Of a DNA stretch of 64,000 bases, positions 58,253 to 64,000 are shown piece after piece; position 1 is the first letter of the stretch; every line of letters begins with the position of its first letter. The DNA is from Sandaracinus amylolyticus. GTDB taxonomy: Bacteria > Myxococcota_A > Polyangia > Polyangiales > Sandaracinaceae. Location: positions 5,022,001 through 5,086,000 of the forward strand of contig NZ_CP070225.1 in NCBI RefSeq assembly GCF_021631985.1, in the 5' to 3' direction. Under the pieces are notes generated by a model, which was not told the origin of the DNA, did not search any database, and saw nothing but the letters and a program-made list of their open reading frames with translations. The translations under genes were made by a program, and so were the position numbers.

Positions 58253-58254
58253 AG

Positions 58255-58295
58255 CACCCCGGGCGGCGGAGGCACCACCCCCCGCCTCACGCCGA
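58255..58295. repeat. Dispersed repeat copy B, displaced end
   Basis: These 41 bases match the reverse complement of copy A 51646-51686, including most of the internal inverted-repeat arm (GGCACCACCCCCCGCC). They complete copy B across the IS insertion. They end four bases before the convergent YkgJ-like stop codon. Confidence 0.75.
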
Positions 58296-58298
58296 GAC

Positions 58299-59306
58299 CT
58301 ATCCGATCGAGACCCGCGAGAGCACAGCGGTCCACGTCTCGCTCAGCCCGACCATCTCGACCACCGCGATCGCCTCGGCCATCGCGCGGTCGAGCCGCGT
58401 CCCTTCGGACTCGAGCCGCGCCGCGATCCATCGGGCCATCGCCACGCGCGTCGCGAGCTCGGCGCGCGCGAGCACGAAGCTCCCGCGCGTCGCCCACTCG
58501 AGCGTCCAGATCGCGTCGGCGATCCAGTCCGCGAGCATCGCGTCGGGCGAGAGCACCTCGGGCGTGCGCCTCTGCGCGCGCCCGAACGCGTCCGACCACG
58601 GCCGCGGCCGGGTCTCGCGGATCGCCTCGCCGTGCAGCGCGAGGATCGCGTCGCCCGCCCACTGGTGCGCGCGGGCCCAGCGCATCGGGCGATCGTCGTC
58701 CGCGAGCTCGAACCCGATCTGCGGCCACGAGCCGTCGCGCACCGCAGGGAACGGCGCGGCATCGAGCACGCTCTCGACCCGCTCGCCTTGCTCGAGCCGC
58801 GTCATCAGCGCGGCCTCTCGCGCGCGCCACGTCGCCCACGGCACCGAGCGCCCCGCGCTCACCGGGATCGACTCGGGCGCGCGCAGATCGACCGAGAGGC
58901 GACCGCCCGAGCCGAGCAGCGCGGGCTCCGCGTCGCTCTCGCGCAGCAGCGGACGCGCGCCCATCGTGCGGCACGGACAGCGGTGATCGGTGCCGATGCG
59001 CCCACCGTCGAGCGTCGCCGTGAGCAGGAACGGATAACGATGACAGGTGCGCGGCTTCAGCGGGCTCGTGTGGATCGCGCAGCGCCCGCCGCGCGTGAGG
59101 AACGAGCACGCGCCGTCGCGCTTCGTGCGCAGGAGCACCATGCCCTGCTCGCGCAGGATCGCGCTCTCGTGCTCGGCGCGGATCGCGCGTCCTTCCGCGG
59201 GGGAGAGCGGACCGAGCAGGTGCGCGTCGGCGCAGCACAAGCCGTCGCCCGCGCACGCGAAGCGCGCGCCGGGGCGGACGATCAGCGGACGGGCGCGCAC
59301 CGGCAT
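58299..59306 (-). CDS. YkgJ-type cysteine-cluster protein
   Basis: A 335-residue protein. The N-terminal ~120 residues contain the YkgJ-type metal-chelating cluster: FACAGDGLCCADAHLLGPLS, GACSFLTRGGRCAIHTSPLKPRTCHRYPF and DHRCPCRTMG. The remainder is helical with several Trp (WATWRAREAALM, AIWTLEWATRG). Metal (zinc or iron) binding is the family expectation; the biological role is unknown. ATG 59306 overlaps the stop of the gene before it by one base, so it is the last gene of an operon with rseP. Confidence 0.82.
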   Translation of the reverse strand: MPVRARPLIVRPGARFACAGDGLCCADAHLLGPLSPAEGRAIRAEHESAILREQGMVLLRTKRDGACSFLTRGGRCAIHTSPLKPRTCHRYPFLLTATLDGGRIGTDHRCPCRTMGARPLLRESDAEPALLGSGGRLSVDLRAPESIPVSAGRSVPWATWRAREAALMTRLEQGERVESVLDAAPFPAVRDGSWPQIGFELADDDRPMRWARAHQWAGDAILALHGEAIRETRPRPWSDAFGRAQRRTPEVLSPDAMLADWIADAIWTLEWATRGSFVLARAELATRVAMARWIAARLESEGTRLDRAMAEAIAVVEMVGLSETWTAVLSRVSIG

Positions 59307-59992
59307 CAGCGAACGAGATCGGTGTCGCGCGCCCAGGCGTGCACGCGCGCGCCGAGCGTGGTGCGCAGCGCGAGCCGCACCCACGCGCCACGCCGCGCGA
59401 GCTCCGCGAAGCGCGCGACCGCATCGGGAACCACGTCGATGCGCAGCGCGTCGGATCCGTCGGGCTGCGCGAACACCCAGAGCCGCTCGGTGCGCGCGCG
59501 CCAGCGCGGCCCGTACGACTCGAACGCATCGCGCGCGACGATCGGCACGTCCTCCGCGACCACGCGCAGCGCGTCGCACGGCAGCGGCGCGCGGCGCAGC
59601 ACCAGGCCGTCACCGAGCGACGCGTCGACGTCGGCCCAGGGCCCGCGCAGCGCCGGCTCGACGCGCGTGAGCGGCAGTCCCTCGGGCAGCTCCAGCGCGT
59701 GCTCGCGCAGACCGATCGCGCGGGCGAGCACGAAGCGCAGCGCGGTGCGCGTCGTCCCCTCGATCGTCTCGCCATCGAGGGTGCGCACCTGGGTGATGCC
59801 GCGGCGCAGCGGCGTGATCCGCACCCGCGTCCCCGCGGGCACCCGCACCCGACGCAGGCCGCGATCCTGGCGCACCGCGATCTCGATGCCGGGGACCGTG
59901 CCCTCGATCGCGCAGACGTCGTCGTCCGCGCGCGCCGGTGCTGCTGCGAAGAGCGATGCTGCGATCACGACGAGCGCGAGGCGCAACGTCAC
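59306..59992 (-). CDS. Exported protein of unknown function
   Basis: A 228-residue protein with a clear signal peptide (LALVVIAASLFAAAPARADDD). The mature part contains two cysteines (VCAIEG, LPCDALRV) and beta-rich stretches (IEIAVRQDRGLRRVRVPAGTRVRITPL, ERLWVFAQPDGSDALRIDVV). No family recognised. It overlaps rseP by four bases (ATGA) and the YkgJ-like gene by one, so the three are cotranslated. A role in envelope maintenance is suggested only by the company of RseP. Confidence 0.72.
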   Translation of the reverse strand: MTLRLALVVIAASLFAAAPARADDDVCAIEGTVPGIEIAVRQDRGLRRVRVPAGTRVRITPLRRGITQVRTLDGETIEGTTRTALRFVLARAIGLREHALELPEGLPLTRVEPALRGPWADVDASLGDGLVLRRAPLPCDALRVVAEDVPIVARDAFESYGPRWRARTERLWVFAQPDGSDALRIDVVPDAVARFAELARRGAWVRLALRTTLGARVHAWARDTDLVR

Positions 59993-61026
59993 CCCATCAC
60001 GTCTCGGAACGTCACCAGCACGATCACGCCGAGCAGGAACAAGAGGCCGACCATGTGCACCACGGCCTCCACCTTCTCGTTGGGCCGGCGCCGCGTGATC
60101 AGCTCGAACCCGAGGAACACCAGTCGCCCGCCGTCGAGCGCGGGGAACGGCAACAGGTTGAACAGACCGAGCGCCACCGAGATCAGCGCGATGAACGGGA
60201 TGAACGTGCGCGGCCCGCGCTCGGCGCTCTCGGTCGCCATGCGGGTCATCCCGACCGGGCCCTGGATGCCCTCGGTCGATCGATTGCGCACCAGCGCGGC
60301 CATGCCCTCGAGCTGCACGCGCGTCTGCACGAGCGGCCAGAGCAGCGCGCTGTACGCCGCGTCACCGACCGACACCGGCTCGAACACGTGCGCGCCGACG
60401 ACCCCGATGACGCCCTGGTCCTCGGGCCCGCGCATCGGCGTGATCATCATGGGCGGCATGCGCTGCCCGTCGCGCTCGACGACGTACTCGGTCGCCTGAT
60501 CGGCGCGCGGTCGCGTGACCGCCTGCAGCTCGTCGATGCTGGTGATCGCCTGCCCGTTCGCCTCGACGATGCGATCGCCCGGCTGGAGGCCCGCTTCCGC
60601 GGCGGGCGAGCCCGCGCCGACCTCGCCGACGACCATCGCGCCCGCGGTCTCGACCGTGCGCGGCATGCCGTAGCCGAGATAGAAGCCGAACATGATCAGC
60701 ATCGCCGCGAGGTAGTTCGCGAACGGCCCCGCGAAGATCGTGATCATCCGCGCGAGCACGCCCTTGTTGGGGAAGAGCGCGGGGTCGTCGCGATCGATCT
60801 CGTCGGCGGGGTTCATCCCGTCGATCTGCACGTACGCGAGGAAGGGGATCGCGCAGACCTGGAAGACGGTCGGGCTGCCCTTCGGCTGATAGCGGAAGAT
60901 CGGAGGTCCGAAGCCGATCGAGTACCGCAGCACGCGCATCCCGAAGGCACGCGCGGCGAGGTAGTGACCCGTTTCGTGGACGACGACCAGGAAAGAGATC
61001 CCGAGGATCGCGACCACGATGTTCAT
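59989..61026 (-). CDS. rseP: Site-2 intramembrane metalloprotease RseP
   Basis: A 345-residue S2P protease. The first helix holds the zinc site VVVHETGHYLAARAFGM (H17, E18, H21). A FGPPIFRY segment and a second conserved helix FAGPFANYLAAMLIMFG follow. One PDZ domain spans about residues 120-200 (GSPAAEAGLQPGDRIVEANG). The C-terminal LGLFNLLPFPALDGGRLVFL supplies the third zinc ligand. RseP cleaves anti-sigma factors and leftover signal peptides in the membrane. The start ATG 61026 is secure. Many homologues have two PDZ domains; here I see one. Confidence 0.93.
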   Translation of the reverse strand: MNIVVAILGISFLVVVHETGHYLAARAFGMRVLRYSIGFGPPIFRYQPKGSPTVFQVCAIPFLAYVQIDGMNPADEIDRDDPALFPNKGVLARMITIFAGPFANYLAAMLIMFGFYLGYGMPRTVETAGAMVVGEVGAGSPAAEAGLQPGDRIVEANGQAITSIDELQAVTRPRADQATEYVVERDGQRMPPMMITPMRGPEDQGVIGVVGAHVFEPVSVGDAAYSALLWPLVQTRVQLEGMAALVRNRSTEGIQGPVGMTRMATESAERGPRTFIPFIALISVALGLFNLLPFPALDGGRLVFLGFELITRRRPNEKVEAVVHMVGLLFLLGVIVLVTFRDVMG

Positions 61027-61197
61027 CCGGTGTCCCTTCCTCCGCGCCCTCCAGGAGAGGAGAACGACAGCACTGACTCTAGCCGCCGATGTCGCCGACG
61101 GCCACGGGGGGAACCTAAACGCGCCGGTAGGATGCTCCCCGCCCCTCGCACCAGAACTAGACACACGGGTCGGTGTCTCGAAGCGACGGTGCATGAC

Positions 61198-62889
61198 ATG
61201 ATTCGCGCGATGCGGCGCCTGCGCCCCCTCACGCTCGCCGCGCTCGTGATGCTCGGCGCGACCCTCGCGCGCGCCGACGACCCCATCGCGCACGAGTACG
61301 TGCCGGGCGTGGAGGCGGACGAGGGCACGATGCTCGTGTCGTCGGGCGGCGCCGCGCCCGAGGCGCTCGTCTACGACGGCGAGGTGATCCCAGCGCCCGA
61401 GGGCGGACCGATGCGCCCCGGCGAAGAGCGGGCGATGCAGGCCGCGCCGGGCGACGAGCGCGCGACCGAGGAGGTCGGTCGTCGCTCGCCCTCGTTCCGG
61501 CCCGACCGCGTGACCGAGCTGAACGGGCAGGTCGGGTACTTCGAGGTGTTCACGCCGACCATCTCGCCGTTCAAGCGGGTCACCGCGCTCGACGGGATCA
61601 CGCTCACGGATCGCACGCCGGTGCTCGCGATCGCGGATCGCGGTCCGCGTCGCGAGGTGCCCGTCGAAGGTGCCCAGGCGCAGGCACCCGACTGGAGGCC
61701 GCGTGATCTCTTCTGGGGCAGCGTGGTGCTCGACTTCTCGGGCGGGCGCGAGGTGCCCTTCCCTTCGGTGTCGCCGGAGTCGCGCCTGCTCACGGTGCGC
61801 ACCGAGCCCGAGACGCGGCTGCGCTTCGAGCGCGACGGCGCCGACAACTTCTACGCGATCGTCGACGAGCCGCGCGGCGCGGTGAGCGAGGTGCGCGTCG
61901 TGTTCCTCACCGACGCGCCGCGGACGTACTTCGGGACCGAGCTGCCGCGCACGCGCGCCGACGCGCTGATCGCGGAGGTGCCGCAGGTGCCCGCGAGCGT
62001 GCAGCGTCGCGGCGAGGAGTTCGCGGCGCGGCTCAACCTGCATCGCGGCATGCCCTTCGACGTCACGCTGAGCGAGCTCGTTCGCTGGTTCCGCGACTTC
62101 GAGGAGAGCGCCGAGCCCCCGCGCGACACCGGCGACATCTACTGGGATCTCGCGAACGGACAGCGCGGCGTGTGCCGCCATCGCGCGTACGGGTTCGTGA
62201 TCACCGCGCAGGCGCTCGGCATCCACGCGCGCTTCGTGCAGAACGAGGCGCACGCCTGGGTCGAGGTGCACCTGCCCGAGAACCGCGGGTGGCTGCGCAT
62301 CGATCTCGGCGGATCGCCGCGCGGTCTGTCGCCGCACAACACCGACGAGCGCCCGCGCTATCGGCCCGAGGTGCCCGATCCGCTGCCGCGCCCCGACGCC
62401 TACGTGCGCGCGTACCAGGAGGCGGCGCGGCTCAGCGAGGACGCGTCGTCGTCGTCGTCGGGCGGCGACGAAGGATCGTCGTCGAGCGGCGCCGAGGGCG
62501 CTACCTCGACCGGTCGAGGTAGCGGTGGGCCGCCGCAGGGCGGCGCAGTGCAGGCGCAGGTCGAGGAGGGCACCGCGGGCCGCGAGTCGCGCGCCGCGCT
62601 CGATCTGCGGCTCGATCTGCCGTCGACGATCGAGGTGCTGCGCGGTCGCACGCTCGAGGTGACGGGCACGGCGCGCTCGGCGGACCTCGGCATCGCGGGG
62701 CTGCGCATCGAGGTGCTGCTCGCATCGGAGAGCAGCGCGGTGGAGCGCATGCTCGGCGTGACGGTGACGAACGAGCACGGCGCGTTCCGCGGCAGCTTCG
62801 GCGTGCCGCCGGATCTCGCGGTCGGCGACTATCGCCTCGTCGTGCGCAGCCCGGGCAACGCGCAGGTGGGGCCCGCGGTGGCGCGGTGA
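61198..62889 (+). CDS. Exported transglutaminase-like protein
   Basis: A 563-residue protein with a signal peptide (RPLTLAALVMLGATLARADD). The transglutaminase-like core is near residue 320-385: Cys in GQRGVCRHRAYGFVITAQALG, His in FVQNEAHAWVEVHLPE and Asp in WLRIDLGG, an intact triad. A Ser/Gly-rich linker follows (about 415-445), and the C-terminal ~110 residues resemble a bacterial Ig-like or carboxypeptidase-regulatory fold (STIEVLRGRTLEVTGTARSADLGIAG). A protease or crosslinking activity on cell-wall or protein targets is possible. The GTGA overlap with the next gene suggests an operon. ATG 61210 is an alternative start. Confidence 0.8.
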   Translation: MIRAMRRLRPLTLAALVMLGATLARADDPIAHEYVPGVEADEGTMLVSSGGAAPEALVYDGEVIPAPEGGPMRPGEERAMQAAPGDERATEEVGRRSPSFRPDRVTELNGQVGYFEVFTPTISPFKRVTALDGITLTDRTPVLAIADRGPRREVPVEGAQAQAPDWRPRDLFWGSVVLDFSGGREVPFPSVSPESRLLTVRTEPETRLRFERDGADNFYAIVDEPRGAVSEVRVVFLTDAPRTYFGTELPRTRADALIAEVPQVPASVQRRGEEFAARLNLHRGMPFDVTLSELVRWFRDFEESAEPPRDTGDIYWDLANGQRGVCRHRAYGFVITAQALGIHARFVQNEAHAWVEVHLPENRGWLRIDLGGSPRGLSPHNTDERPRYRPEVPDPLPRPDAYVRAYQEAARLSEDASSSSSGGDEGSSSSGAEGATSTGRGSGGPPQGGAVQAQVEEGTAGRESRAALDLRLDLPSTIEVLRGRTLEVTGTARSADLGIAGLRIEVLLASESSAVERMLGVTVTNEHGAFRGSFGVPPDLAVGDYRLVVRSPGNAQVGPAVAR

Positions 62890-64000
62890 AGCGCGCGGGC
62901 GTCGTCGCGGCGATCGCGTGCGTGATCGTCGCGAGCGTGGTGCGCGCGGAGGACGGCGAGCTCGAGGTCGCGCCTCCGCCGACCGAGGTCGCGCTCGAGG
63001 AGCGGGTCGAGCCTCCTCCGGTCGACGATCGCTTCGTGCGGGTGTCGGGCACGCGCTTCGTCGCGGGCGGCGCGCCCTTCCACTTCGTCGGCGCGAACGT
63101 CGGCGTGGTGCACGGCCTGCCCCATCGCGCGGCGATGGAGCGCACGCTCGACGCGGTGCGCGCCGACGGGCTGCGGGTGATCCGCGTGTGGGCGCTCGGC
63201 GAGCGCGCCGAGGACGCGCCGGCGTGGGCCCGCGACTTCGCGTTCCGCACCGGCGAGGAGGGCTGGATCGCGACGTCGTTCGAGCACCTCGATCGCGTGA
63301 TCGATGCGGCGAAGGCGCGCGATCTGCGCGTGATCGTCGTGCTCGCGAACCGATGGCGCGACTACGGCGGGGTGCCCCAGTACCTGCGCTGGGCGGGCGT
63401 GCCCTTCGACGAGGGGAGCGCCGACGCGCCGGGCGGCCCGGGGCTCGCGCGCTTCTTCGACTGCACGCGCTGCGACGCGCTCTATCGCGCGCACGTGCGC
63501 CGGGTGGTGGAGCGGGTGAGCTCGACGAGCGGGATCGCGTACCGCGACGAGCCGACGATCCTCGCGTGGGAGCTGATGAACGAGTCGAGCGTGCCGGCGC
63601 GCTCCGCGCCCGCGCTCGTGCGCTGGACCCAGGAGAACGCGCGCTTCATCCGCTCCCTCGATCCGAACCATCTGATCGCGGCGGGCCACATCGGCTACGA
63701 GCGCGCCGCGGATCGCGACACCTGGCTCGCGATCCAGCGCCTGCCCGAGATCGACTACGCGGACGCGCACGCGTACCCCGCCGCGTACCAGCGGGTGCGC
63801 GACGTGCGCGAGCTGACGCGGTGGATCGACGATCGCGTCCAGCTCGCGCACCACGTCGCGCGCAAGCCGTTCGTGTTCGGTGAATTCGGGTTCAGCACGA
63901 GACAGCTCCGCGTGCTCGGTGTGCCGCGCGCGCGGTGGTACGACGCGTTCCTGCGCGCCGGGCATCGCGACGGCATCGCGGGCGCGCTGGTGTGGACGTA
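62886..64000 (+). CDS. Glycoside hydrolase family 5-like protein (partial, runs off the window)
   Basis: At least 371 codons, incomplete at the 3' end. A signal-like N-terminus (AGVVAAIACVIVASVVRAED) is followed by FVAGGAPFHFVGANV, GLRVIRVWALGE and HLDRVIDAAKARDLRVIVVLANRW, strands of a TIM barrel. Acid/base Glu lies in ILAWELMNESS and the nucleophile Glu in PFVFGEFGF. Together these resemble GH5 mannanases (beta-mannosidase type). GTG 62886 overlaps the previous stop. A Cys pair (FDCTRCDALYR) may form a disulfide. The substrate is uncertain. Confidence 0.82.
   Translation, partial: MKRAGVVAAIACVIVASVVRAEDGELEVAPPPTEVALEERVEPPPVDDRFVRVSGTRFVAGGAPFHFVGANVGVVHGLPHRAAMERTLDAVRADGLRVIRVWALGERAEDAPAWARDFAFRTGEEGWIATSFEHLDRVIDAAKARDLRVIVVLANRWRDYGGVPQYLRWAGVPFDEGSADAPGGPGLARFFDCTRCDALYRAHVRRVVERVSSTSGIAYRDEPTILAWELMNESSVPARSAPALVRWTQENARFIRSLDPNHLIAAGHIGYERAADRDTWLAIQRLPEIDYADAHAYPAAYQRVRDVRELTRWIDDRVQLAHHVARKPFVFGEFGFSTRQLRVLGVPRARWYDAFLRAGHRDGIAGALVWT

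Noticed and set aside
58034-59023. 329-residue plus-strand open frame
   Set aside because: Mostly the antisense shadow of the YkgJ-like gene; Arg/Ser-rich with no domain.

Overview
This window reads as a chromosomal segment of a very GC-rich member of the Myxococcota, most likely a Sandaracinus-like Polyangia. That is an inference. It rests on strong G/C bias at third codon positions, aspartate/alanine/glycine-rich lipoproteins, a MYXO-CTERM-type tail, Hanks-type Ser/Thr kinases with C-terminal carbohydrate-fold-like or PEGA-like domains, many His-Asp phosphorelay genes, and housekeeping genes (upp, uvrA, hrcA-grpE-dnaK, murB, serS, rseP). No rRNA, tRNA or CRISPR array was recognised.

Layout: 1-4452 holds the end of upp and a five-gene, end-overlapping signalling operon (receiver, RedB-like thioredoxin-fold protein, membrane histidine kinase, double receiver, kinase-receiver hybrid). 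4456-7868 is divergent mscL and uvrA with a palindrome between them, followed by a palindrome-rich gap. 8426-12617 has a membrane protein, a large SEC-C/coiled-coil/RelE-like protein and a small zinc protein. 12641-16224 is an SDR / SRPBCC / sigma factor / ArsR cluster with a readable promoter and paired operator. 16588-19501 is an NtrC-type regulator with its kinase. 19547-22194 has a DUF1704 metallopeptidase and a lysyl-oxidase-like lipoprotein.

23299-28396 is a minus-strand run: GMC oxidoreductase, outer-membrane barrel, radical SAM/SPASM enzyme, then two small paralogous proteins. The paralogues share an N-terminal zinc ribbon, a membrane segment ending in a lipobox-like Cys, and repeated P-x-Y-G-x-P motifs. 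I regard the last three as a candidate undescribed radical-SAM peptide- or lipoprotein-modifying system.

28506-38339 holds a bestrophin-like channel, a MYXO-CTERM protein, a gene with an apparent frameshift, an SMP-30-like lipoprotein, a Ser/Thr kinase, small membrane and AlkZ-like genes and a long TPR protein. 39104-42782 is hrcA-grpE-dnaK, followed by a TraB/GumN lipoprotein, a receiver lacking its phospho-acceptor Asp, TerC and an NhaR-like regulator. 46726-51617 holds a PEGA-type kinase divergent from a TPR/TM protein, then serS-murB.

51618-58298 is the repeat-rich part: two inverted copies of a ~385-bp dispersed repeat, a 53/54-bp tandem array, an 8-unit array of palindromes at exactly 43-bp spacing, and an IS110-family element inserted inside the second dispersed-repeat copy. 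58299-64000 returns to ordinary genes: YkgJ-type protein, exported protein and RseP on the minus strand, then an exported transglutaminase-like protein and a truncated GH5-type glycosidase on the plus strand.
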